Assembly: GCF_900176005.1 (NCBI RefSeq)
Contig: NZ_LT838272.1
Coordinates: 124,001 to 188,000, forward strand
Direction of reading: 5' to 3'
From: Thermanaeromonas toyohensis ToBE
GTDB taxonomy: Bacteria > Bacillota > DSM-521 > Neomoorellales > Neomoorellaceae
Length of the DNA: 64,000 bases
Shown here: one piece after another, positions 33,334-40,239 of the stretch
How positions within the stretch are numbered: the first letter of the stretch is position 1
Layout: each line of letters opens with the position of its first letter
Program-made: the position numbers and the translations under genes
Notes under the pieces: generated by a model
Databases searched by the model: none
What the model was told of the DNA's origin: nothing
Seen by the model: only the letters and a program-made list of their open reading frames with translations

Positions 33334-33795
33334 CTGCACCCTTCCCAGAAGCCCTCTTATTCACCCTTTAGACCTCTTTTTCACAATCCCCAGGGGCCAT
33401 CTTATCGTTCCTTCCGTAAGACTCCTTCACCCCTTTCCCCTGCCCCGTTACCAGGGAAAGGCCATCGCCCAGGCACGCCTTTTCGCCTTCCTCGGGTGCT
33501 TTTACTCCTGGGTATGTTTTATCTACTTTATTCTTTTCTGCATTTAGGGATAAACCTTTACCAGGTAGAGAAGGAACTAAATTTTTATCGGCAGCAGAAA
33601 GCAGCCCTCCTGGCTGAGCAGGCCCGCCTACAAGAAGAGATACAGAAGCTAAACAGCGATACTTACATTGAGCGAGTAGCCCGGGAAGAGCTGGGCTTTA
33701 TTAAACCTGGAGAGAAGATTATCTTACCCGCCCGGCCTGCTCCAGATATCCCGCCTTATGTTCCGCCACCACCGGGGCATGAATTCCGCGACTAA
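33334..33795 (+). CDS. divIC: Septum formation initiator, DivIC/FtsB family (non-ATG start)
   Basis: DivIC is a bitopic division protein that works with FtsL and DivIB at the septum. The membrane segment (LLLLGMFYLLYSFLHLGI), a coiled coil (EKELNFYRQQKAALLAEQAR) and the YIERVAREELGFIKPGE motif are clear. The first ordinary start, GTG 33496, would remove the cytoplasmic tail and has no SD. The frame is open back to the upstream gene, encoding a basic, proline-rich tail, and begins after AAGGAGAAGGAGAGG with CTG 33334 (spacing six) or ATT 33328. I therefore propose CTG 33334, 153 residues. The gene identity is firm; the start is not. Confidence 0.8.
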   Translation: MHPSQKPSYSPFRPLFHNPQGPSYRSFRKTPSPLSPAPLPGKGHRPGTPFRLPRVLLLLGMFYLLYSFLHLGINLYQVEKELNFYRQQKAALLAEQARLQEEIQKLNSDTYIERVAREELGFIKPGEKIILPARPAPDIPPYVPPPPGHEFRD

Positions 33796-33848
33796 AGTTC
33801 TTTTCTAACCTAAACCCGCGTATATATAGGGGTAGGACAAACCCTAGG

Positions 33849-34865
33849 ATGCTGGGGATCACTGGCGGTTGGGGGGCATTTTCCTTGCGCAAACTCTTGG
33901 GTATTGCCATAATTTTCCTTTTTGCCCTAGTGATCATCTTACCTTCCCTTATTATTAAGGGCTTAGGAAGCTTACGCGGCCCAGTGGAAGTGGAGACCCA
34001 GGAGCGGGTAGTTCGCCTTTGGGATCAGGCCCGGGGTGAAGTTATCGTCCTTCCCCTGGAGACCTATGTAGCTGGTGTAGTGGCGGGAGAGATGCCAGCC
34101 GAATTTGAACTGGAGGCCCTTAAGGCCCAGGCTGTAGCGGCCAGGACCTATACCCTAAAAAAAATAGAAGAAGCTCGCGCAAAACCGGACTCCAAGCATC
34201 CCCAGGCGGACCTGTGTACAGATCCCTCCCATTGCCAAGCTTGGGTCCCGGAGGGGGTCTTAAGACAGAAGTATGGATTTTGGCGGGGCTTGCGGTATGA
34301 GAAAAAAATCCGTCAGGCTGTAGAAGCTACCCGGGGCTTAGTACTCACTTACCAGGGCGAGCTCATCGTACCCGTATACCATTCCAACAGTGGGGGCAGG
34401 ACGGAGAGCGCAGCGGCTGTGTGGGGTTACGATATACCCTATCTCCAGAGCGTCCCTTCTCCTTGGGACCGGGAGGCGCCGCGCTTCCGGAATACGGTCA
34501 CCTTTACCCTGGCTGAGCTAGACCAGAAGCTAGGGGTCAACCTCTCGGTGGTTCCCGCTGCCGCCCTTATTCCTCCCAAGGGGCAAGCCATTAAGGTAGA
34601 GGAGTACACCCCCACAGGTCGTATTAAGACTATAAAGATCGGCAATAAAACCTTTAAAGGCACAGAACTGCGGCAGCTTCTGGGCTTAAGTTCTACTGAT
34701 TTTACCTGGCAGGTCCAAGGCGATCGCATAACCTTTATAAGTGTAGGTAATGGGCATGGTGTAGGTTTAAGCCAGTACGGAGCGAACGGTATGGCCAAAG
34801 AAGGGAAGAACTTCTTGGACATTCTCTATCACTATTACCGGGGTGTGAAAGTGGAAAAAAGATGA
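33849..34865 (+). CDS. spoIID: Stage II sporulation protein D
   Basis: SpoIID is the mother-cell lytic transglycosylase that thins septal peptidoglycan to drive engulfment. The 338-residue protein has a membrane anchor (about 15-38) and the complete SpoIID domain: LETYVAGVVAGEMPAEFE, KAQAVAARTYTLKK, PVYHSNSGGRTE with the catalytic region, and GNGHGVGLSQYGANGMA. It heads the conserved spoIID-spoIIQ-like-spoIIID-mbl series. Only a weak SD precedes the ATG. Confidence 0.95.
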   Translation: MLGITGGWGAFSLRKLLGIAIIFLFALVIILPSLIIKGLGSLRGPVEVETQERVVRLWDQARGEVIVLPLETYVAGVVAGEMPAEFELEALKAQAVAARTYTLKKIEEARAKPDSKHPQADLCTDPSHCQAWVPEGVLRQKYGFWRGLRYEKKIRQAVEATRGLVLTYQGELIVPVYHSNSGGRTESAAAVWGYDIPYLQSVPSPWDREAPRFRNTVTFTLAELDQKLGVNLSVVPAAALIPPKGQAIKVEEYTPTGRIKTIKIGNKTFKGTELRQLLGLSSTDFTWQVQGDRITFISVGNGHGVGLSQYGANGMAKEGKNFLDILYHYYRGVKVEKR

Positions 34866-34978
34866 AAGAGAAAGGGAGGTAGACGGCTAAATCCGCCCTG
34901 GAAATTGCGCCCCATCGGTTTTATAAATTAGGTATAAAAAGGTAAAAAATGGGGTAGACTCTGGCCGAGGTGAGGCTC

Positions 34979-35713
34979 ATGGAAAAATTCTTTAAACTTT
35001 TAAAGCAAGAGGCTGCCCACCTGGGCCAGATAGGGCAGATTTTAAGGCGAAAGGGTTTCTATCTCCTTTTCTTGACTGCCTTACTAGCCGGTACTTATTA
35101 TCTGGTAACCAACACGGCCGTGTTCCAGGGCAAGGTCAAAGTGCACCCATTACCTATAGAGAGTCCGGCCAAGGCCCCGGTAGAGCCCCTGCCGCGGGAA
35201 GCCTTAAGCGGGTCGGAGACTGTACCGCCAGAGCTTAAGGATAAAACGGGAGCCTACTCAGCACAGGCAACCCCCCATACCACTCCTTTAGATCAGGAAA
35301 CAGCTACGAAGGGGAAAGAGCTAACTTTAAACCGGCCTTTACCAGGTAAAAAGGCGGTTTCCTTCGGTTTCGCTTGGTCGCAGGCCTTCGGGGACTTTCG
35401 GTTCCACCCTGGCTTGGATCTAGAGGGCCGGTTGGGGGAGGAAGTCCGGGCTGCTACCTCCGGTACGGTCTCCCTAGTAGAATATAGTGACGACTGGCGC
35501 TACCGGCTGGTGATAGATGCGGGCGACGGTTATCAGGTTATCTATGCTCACCTGGATTCCGTTAAAGTGACTAAAGGTAGTAAGGTAAAGCCAGGGGATG
35601 TGCTGGGTACCTTGGGCCAGCCTGGCCGTGCCGAAGCTTCTAGCTCCGTCCATCTTCATCTTGAACTAAAGAAAAACGGGCAAGCCCTCGATCCAGCTCC
35701 TTACTTGCAATAA
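34979..35713 (+). CDS. spoIIQ: SpoIIQ-like M23-domain membrane protein
   Basis: The 244-residue bitopic protein has a membrane segment (about 30-48) and a C-terminal LytM/M23 fold (about 120-242; HPGLDLEGRLGEEVRA, YAHLDSV, VHLHLELKK). The metal-binding HxxxD and HxH histidines are present, so unlike Bacillus SpoIIQ, which lacks a metal His, it may be an active endopeptidase, as in clostridia. SpoIIQ binds SpoIIIAH across the engulfment space. ATG 34979 follows GAGGTGAGG; GTG 34970 lies within the SD. Confidence 0.88.
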   Translation: MEKFFKLLKQEAAHLGQIGQILRRKGFYLLFLTALLAGTYYLVTNTAVFQGKVKVHPLPIESPAKAPVEPLPREALSGSETVPPELKDKTGAYSAQATPHTTPLDQETATKGKELTLNRPLPGKKAVSFGFAWSQAFGDFRFHPGLDLEGRLGEEVRAATSGTVSLVEYSDDWRYRLVIDAGDGYQVIYAHLDSVKVTKGSKVKPGDVLGTLGQPGRAEASSSVHLHLELKKNGQALDPAPYLQ

Positions 35714-35727
35714 CCTGGTCTTTTTTA

Positions 35728-35777
35728 AGCAGCCTCCCAATAAAATTTATAGGGGATTTGGAATAGGGGAGGCTGCT
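35728..35777 (+). promoter_or_regulatory. Inverted repeat sequestering the spoIIID ribosome-binding site
   Basis: AGCAGCCTCCC (35728-35738) is perfectly complementary to GGGAGGCTGCT (35767-35777) across a 28-base loop. The right arm is the SD of spoIIID, whose ATG is at 35780. There is no T-run after it, so it is not a terminator. It would hide the SD if the transcript starts upstream of 35728. Confidence 0.6.
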
Positions 35778-35779
35778 CC

Positions 35780-36061
35780 ATGCAAGACCATATCCGCGAG
35801 CGGGTGCTAAAAATAGCCGCCTACCTCGTACAGCACAACTGTACTGTACGGCAGGCGGCTATTGTTTTTAGAGTCAGTAAAAGCACGGTCCACAAGGATG
35901 TGACCGAACGCCTGCCGCGGCTAAATGAAGATCTGGCGGGTAAGGTACGCCAGGTTCTGGATCAAAATAAGGCGGAGCGGCATTTAAGGGGAGGGGAGGC
36001 CACCCGGAAAAAATACCAGGAGAAAAAAGAAAGGAGGATTTCTCCTCCGGTTGCAGAATAA
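35780..36061 (+). CDS. spoIIID: Sporulation regulator SpoIIID
   Basis: SpoIIID is the mother-cell DNA-binding protein that modulates sigma-E genes and leads to sigma-K. The 93-residue product matches throughout the HTH region (IAAYLVQHNCTVRQAA, VFRVSKSTVHKDVTERL) and ends in a basic tail. SD GGGGAGG precedes the ATG but lies in a perfect inverted repeat with upstream sequence. Order spoIIQ-spoIIID-mbl is conserved. Confidence 0.96.
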   Translation: MQDHIRERVLKIAAYLVQHNCTVRQAAIVFRVSKSTVHKDVTERLPRLNEDLAGKVRQVLDQNKAERHLRGGEATRKKYQEKKERRISPPVAE

Positions 36062-36121
36062 TACCATCTAGGCCAGCCATATCCATCAGACCGGGGGAGA
36101 GGAGGAAAACCCATAAAAGCT

Positions 36122-37141
36122 ATGTTCGGCTTAAGCCAGGACTTAGGCATCGATCTGGGAACAGCCACTGTACAGGTTTACCTTCCAGGACGGGGTATTG
36201 TACTGAATGAGCCGTCGGTAGTAGCTTTAGACCGTGAGAGTAACCGTATCATTGCCGTAGGAGAAGAAGCCCGGCGGATGCTTGGGCGTACACCGGGAAA
36301 TATCATCGCTTTACGCCCCTTAAAGGAGGGGGTTATTGCTGATTACGACAGCACGGAGCGCATGCTCCGCTATTTTATTGCTAAGGCCTGTGGCGGGCGC
36401 CAGAGCTGGATCAAACCCCGGGTTATGATCTGCATTCCTGCCCAGGTTACTGGCGTAGAAGAGCGGGCTGTGCGCCAAGCCGCCCTTCAGGCTGGAGCCA
36501 AAGAAGCTCATCTTATTGAAGAACCTCTAGCGGCGGCCTTAGGCGCAGGCTTAGATATCTCCGAACCCAGCGGCTCCATGGTGGTGGACATAGGAGGGGG
36601 TACCACCGACATAGCCGTATTATCCTTGGGGGGCATAGTTTGCAGTAACTCCATTAAAGTGGCGGGGGACAAATTTGATGAGGCCATAATCCGCTACTTG
36701 CGCCGGGAGAAAAATCTTATGATAGGGGAAAGATCGGCAGAAGAACTAAAAATCCATATCGGTACAGCCCATTTAAGTTCTAAACCGGAACCGCGGGAGA
36801 TGAACGTACGGGGCCGCGACCTGGTGACTGGTCTTCCCCGAACAGTAACCGTGACCTCCGAGGAGATCTTCGAAGCCATCCAGGATCCCCTCTGGCGGGT
36901 AGTAGGAGCGGTTAAGGAGGTCCTGGAGCGCACTCCCCCGGAGCTGGCCGCGGATCTCGTGGATAAAGGTATCGTGATGACCGGTGGAGGAAGCCTCCTT
37001 CATGGATTGGACCGGCTTTTAAGTGAAGAGACAGGATTACCTGTATACATAGCTGAGGATCCTATCTTTTGCGTGGCCAAGGGTACAGGGAAAGCCCTTT
37101 CCATGTTGGATACCTTAGGGCATATTACCCGTAAAAGATAG
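36122..37141 (+). CDS. mbl: Rod-shape actin homologue Mbl/MreB
   Basis: The 339-residue MreB-family actin organises lateral wall synthesis. ATP-site motifs are clear: phosphate 1 (DLGIDLGTATVQVY), phosphate 2 (VVDIGGGTTDIAVLSLGG) and the adenosine motif (GIVMTGGGSLLHGLDRLL). Position after spoIIID identifies it as the Mbl type. SD GGAGAGGAGG precedes the ATG. Confidence 0.95.
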   Translation: MFGLSQDLGIDLGTATVQVYLPGRGIVLNEPSVVALDRESNRIIAVGEEARRMLGRTPGNIIALRPLKEGVIADYDSTERMLRYFIAKACGGRQSWIKPRVMICIPAQVTGVEERAVRQAALQAGAKEAHLIEEPLAAALGAGLDISEPSGSMVVDIGGGTTDIAVLSLGGIVCSNSIKVAGDKFDEAIIRYLRREKNLMIGERSAEELKIHIGTAHLSSKPEPREMNVRGRDLVTGLPRTVTVTSEEIFEAIQDPLWRVVGAVKEVLERTPPELAADLVDKGIVMTGGGSLLHGLDRLLSEETGLPVYIAEDPIFCVAKGTGKALSMLDTLGHITRKR

Positions 37142-37191
37142 TTAGAAGCTAGTTTTAGTAAAGATTAACCTAAAAATAGCTACCTTCAAAA

Positions 37192-37238
37192 TATAAAAAC
37201 TTAGGCAGCTACCGGTATGTACCCCGGTGCTGCCTAAA
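37192..37238 (-). terminator. Terminator between mbl and a small minus-strand gene
   Basis: TTAGGCAGC-T-ACCGG pairs with CCGGTGCTGCCTAA (one bulged base). Read on the minus strand the stem is followed by GTTTTTATATTT. It can also slow plus-strand reading from mbl. Confidence 0.7.
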
Positions 37239-37254
37239 TTGTAACTTATACCTC

Positions 37255-37428
37255 CTAGACCACCTTTTTCTTAGGTAGGCGGGGCTGCTTAGTTTTGCTA
37301 GCCTCGATCTGCTCGTCAATATCCATAATGCGGACCAGGATCTCCGCCCGGTCTTTTTGAGGGGCATGTACCCATTGTTCCAGGAGGGCTCTTCTTTCGC
37401 GGAGGAGGCTGCGCTGGATGTCCCTCAC
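37255..37428 (-). CDS. Small basic protein of 57 residues, function unknown
   Basis: A GTG start follows the SD AAAGGAGG, and the frame runs 57 codons to TAG, ending 17 bases before a terminator in the same orientation. The product (MRDIQRSLLRERRALLEQ, then a helix with EILVRIMDIDEQIEASK, and a basic tail KQPRLPKKKVV) is predicted to be mostly helical. It is not recognised; the size recalls Spo0E-like phosphatases, but their SQ-x-LD motif is absent. The gene fills much of the 500-base gap between mbl and the next gene; 37429-37644 holds AT-rich sequence with no further ORF. Confidence 0.6.
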   Translation of the reverse strand: MRDIQRSLLRERRALLEQWVHAPQKDRAEILVRIMDIDEQIEASKTKQPRLPKKKVV

Positions 37429-37665
37429 CTGGGGTTACCTCCTTTCTTAGGTTACTTAAGTACCACTAAATTAAGTATGTGTTTTTTCTTTCCACTCTAT
37501 TATAGCATAAAGGGACCGACTTTGTGAATTATTTCTTGAGAAAAAAGTATGAATTCTTTGCTTTAGCTAGCTATTTTTTATGCCCTTGATTAGGTAAAAG
37601 GAATTAAGAGGAATAACGTTGTTTATGTCGAAAGTGAAAATGTAATGGTAAAGGAGGGGGGCACT

Positions 37666-38370
37666 CTGAACCTTAAAGGTACTTTACACCAGCTAAATAA
37701 GATAATACTTAAAAGGCGAGGGAGCCTGGGGCTACCCATTAGCATCTTCCCTTTATTTCTAGTCTTGCTCCTTACCTTGGTAGTAGCCGGGTACATTATT
37801 TTTCTGGGAGGAGGGCGGGAAGTCCAGGCTAGCGGTCCCTTACCTGGTAGCAACGAGGACCCTTTAGTAACGAAATCTTATGTAGAAAAGTATGTGAATG
37901 AGCGGATACAGGAACTTAAGAAAAGCTTGGATGAAGAGCTATCAGAGCTTAAGAAGAAAATTTCCGAGCTTCCTACAACTCAACTTAAGCAAGTTATACT
38001 AGCTATAGGCAACACTACAGCTTATGTAAACGGTGTGCCTTACGTTCTACCCGTAGCCCCCTATCAGGACCAGGCTACAGGTACTTCTATGGTCCCTTTT
38101 CGTTTTGTGGGGGAAGCCCTAGGAGCGAGGGTGGACTATAAGGGAGACACCAACACGGTAAGTTACACCCTGGGGTCCACATCGGTGGTATTGACCATCG
38201 GCTCCCGCCGTGCCCTTATTAATGGTGTGGTGCGGGAGCTACCAGCAGCACCTAGACTAGTGGGAAGCACGACTATGGTCCCTCTCCGGGTGGTAAGTGA
38301 GGGCTTAGGAGCCCAAGTACAATGGTACGAAGGGACCAAGAGTATTACTATAAATCTCCCTCCCCTTTAA
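37666..38370 (+). CDS. Membrane-anchored protein with copper-amine-oxidase N-terminal-like (stalk) domain
   Basis: The product has a basic start, one membrane segment (about residues 22-42), a charged coiled coil (about 65-105; ERIQELKKSLDEELSELKKK) and a C-terminal CuAO_N1-type domain with two beta repeats (GNTTAYVNGVPYVL, GSRRALINGVVREL; VPFRFVGEALGA, VPLRVVSEGLGA). Such domains are common on surface proteins of thermophilic Firmicutes and probably mediate binding. AAGGAGG at 37651-37657 points to CTG 37666 (spacing eight), giving 234 residues. The ATG at 37645 precedes the SD and has none of its own. Confidence 0.78.
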   Translation: MNLKGTLHQLNKIILKRRGSLGLPISIFPLFLVLLLTLVVAGYIIFLGGGREVQASGPLPGSNEDPLVTKSYVEKYVNERIQELKKSLDEELSELKKKISELPTTQLKQVILAIGNTTAYVNGVPYVLPVAPYQDQATGTSMVPFRFVGEALGARVDYKGDTNTVSYTLGSTSVVLTIGSRRALINGVVRELPAAPRLVGSTTMVPLRVVSEGLGAQVQWYEGTKSITINLPPL

Positions 38371-38423
38371 TCCTATTCCAAATTTAAGTTTCCAAAGCGA
38401 AGGGAAAGGAGCGAAAGCTTAAG

Positions 38424-39374
38424 TTGGAAGAGGAATTCTGGGGAGAAGCCCAGGTCCAAAAGAAACCCTCCCGAAAAAGGAGCTTACTTCTACAAATACT
38501 AGCTTTTATTTTGCTGGGGGTCCTTCTTTTTACCGGTTTCGGAGTGGCTGGTTATCACCTGGCCGCTTACCTGCTGGGACAACCTATAGCCATGGGAGAC
38601 ACCGGCCAGGGAGGAGAGGGAGCCCAGACTAAGATACCTGCTGCTGTCCTCCTTATCGGGGTAGATGCCCGAAAGGAGGACGAGCCTTCTCGATCCGATA
38701 CCATAATCCTGGCCTTTTTTGACCCTTCCGGGCACCGGGTAGATTTATTATCCATCCCCCGGGATACTTATGTACGCATTCCTGGATACGGCCCTGACAA
38801 AATCAATGCTGCCCATGCTTTAGGCGGTCCCCAGCTCCTTATGGAGACCATAAATAGTTTTTTAGGTGCCCGGGTAACTAAATATGTAGAACTGGACTTT
38901 CAAGGCTTTGAGAAGATAGTGGATATCCTAGGCGGGGTCGATATAGAAGTGGAAAAGCGCATGTATTATCCAGAGGAAGGTATCAACTTAAAACCTGGCT
39001 TTCAACATTTAAATGGACATGACGCTTTAGCTTATGTGCGTTTTCGTAACGACCCCGAAGGTGATATTACCCGTATAGGCCGGCAGCAGAAATTCCTTAA
39101 AGCCATGCTCGACCAGGCCCTCCGCTTAGGCAGTCTACCTAAGATCCCCAGGCTTGTGGCTGAGATAAACAAATATGTCCGTACTAATTTAAGCACTATG
39201 GAGATGATCAGTCTGGCTCTTTTCTTAAAGGATATGAACAGCAGCGCTGTAATAACCCACTTGGTACCCGGCGAAGGGAAATATCTTAAAGGGATAAGTT
39301 ATTGGATAGCGGATCAGGAAAAGCTTAAAGCCGTGCTGGCCCAGATTCCCTACTGGCAAAAGAGGTATCCATAA
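38424..39374 (+). CDS. LytR-CpsA-Psr (LCP) family wall-polymer ligase
   Basis: The 316-residue protein has a cytoplasmic basic start, one membrane segment (about 22-45) and an extracellular LCP domain: LLIGVDARKEDEPSRSDTIIL, the SIPRDTYVRIPGYG arginine motif, DILGGVDIEV, and YVRFRNDPEGDITRIGRQQ. LCP enzymes transfer lipid-linked polymers such as teichoic acid or secondary wall polysaccharide to peptidoglycan. TTG start; SD AAGGAG lies 12 bases upstream, a little far. It is next to a TagA-type transferase and an SLH protein, suggesting a role in the SLH-binding polymer. Confidence 0.92.
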   Translation: MEEEFWGEAQVQKKPSRKRSLLLQILAFILLGVLLFTGFGVAGYHLAAYLLGQPIAMGDTGQGGEGAQTKIPAAVLLIGVDARKEDEPSRSDTIILAFFDPSGHRVDLLSIPRDTYVRIPGYGPDKINAAHALGGPQLLMETINSFLGARVTKYVELDFQGFEKIVDILGGVDIEVEKRMYYPEEGINLKPGFQHLNGHDALAYVRFRNDPEGDITRIGRQQKFLKAMLDQALRLGSLPKIPRLVAEINKYVRTNLSTMEMISLALFLKDMNSSAVITHLVPGEGKYLKGISYWIADQEKLKAVLAQIPYWQKRYP

Positions 39375-39477
39375 AAGTATTCCCTAAGAAATCGTCATGC
39401 CATATCCGAAAGAAAGCTAGCCCCAAATTATACCTTTAGGGAGGTCGTCGTCAATACAGAAGGCCAAGTCTTGCCAG

Positions 39478-40212
39478 GTGTTGGGCTGCCGGGTAGATGG
39501 ATTTACCTTAAAAGAGGCTGTAGAGCTTTTAAGCTGCTTTATTGCTTCAGGCAAACCCCATCATGTAGTTACCCTTAACGCCGAGATGGCCTACCGGGCC
39601 TTACACGACCCCGAACTTAAAGATATTATAAACCGGGCCGATCTAGTCACTCCCGATGGAGCTGGCGTTGTGTGGGCTACCCGGATCCTAGGTACTCCGG
39701 TGCCAGAGAGGGTAGCAGGCATAGATCTGGTACAAGCTTTAGCCTGGCAGGCGGCGGAAAAAGGCTGGCGCTTATTTTTATATGGCGGTGTTCCAGGGGT
39801 GGCGGAGGAAGCGGCGCGGAAACTAAAAGAGCGGCACCCGGGCCTTAACATAATTGGAACTTCCCACGGGTACTTAAGTAAAGAAGAAGAAAGGGAACTT
39901 TTACAGCACCTTAAGGAGAACCGTCCCCACCTACTCCTTGTAGCCTTGGGTTCGCCTAAACAGGAATATTGGATAGCCCAGCACTTAAAAGAACTCGGGG
40001 TCCCGGTGGCTATAGGTGTAGGAGGGAGTCTAGATGTACTGGCAGGACGTATCAGGCGGGCACCTCGCTTTATGCAGGGCTTAGGCCTCGAGTGGTTATA
40101 TCGGGTTTTGCAGGAGCCGAAGAGGGTAAAAAGGGTCCTTGCTCTACCGAAATTTATAATAGCGGTGTTAACTCAAGCAAGAAAACTGAAGAGGACAAAG
40201 AGGCTAAAGTAG
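39478..40212 (+). CDS. WecG/TagA/CpsF family glycosyltransferase
   Basis: The protein matches the GT26 family: VVTLNAEMAYRALHDPEL, LVTPDGAGVVWATR, LFLYGGVPGVAEEAA, LLVALGSPKQEYWI and the GVGGSLDVLAGRIRRAP motif. These enzymes add ManNAc (TagA) or ManNAcA (WecG) to a lipid-linked GlcNAc. GTG 39478 gives 244 residues but starts at the first beta strand and has no well-spaced SD. GGGAGG at 39439-39444 would fit an ATA at 39454, adding eight residues as in homologues. It lies between the LCP ligase and the SLH protease. Confidence 0.9.
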   Translation: MLGCRVDGFTLKEAVELLSCFIASGKPHHVVTLNAEMAYRALHDPELKDIINRADLVTPDGAGVVWATRILGTPVPERVAGIDLVQALAWQAAEKGWRLFLYGGVPGVAEEAARKLKERHPGLNIIGTSHGYLSKEEERELLQHLKENRPHLLLVALGSPKQEYWIAQHLKELGVPVAIGVGGSLDVLAGRIRRAPRFMQGLGLEWLYRVLQEPKRVKRVLALPKFIIAVLTQARKLKRTKRLK

Positions 40213-40239
40213 AGGGCTCATGCAGGGAGGGAAGGAGTC

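Noticed and set aside
33849-36121. Sigma-E promoters for spoIID and spoIIID
   Set aside because: Expected from Bacillus, but no stretch with both elements at the right spacing was convincing.
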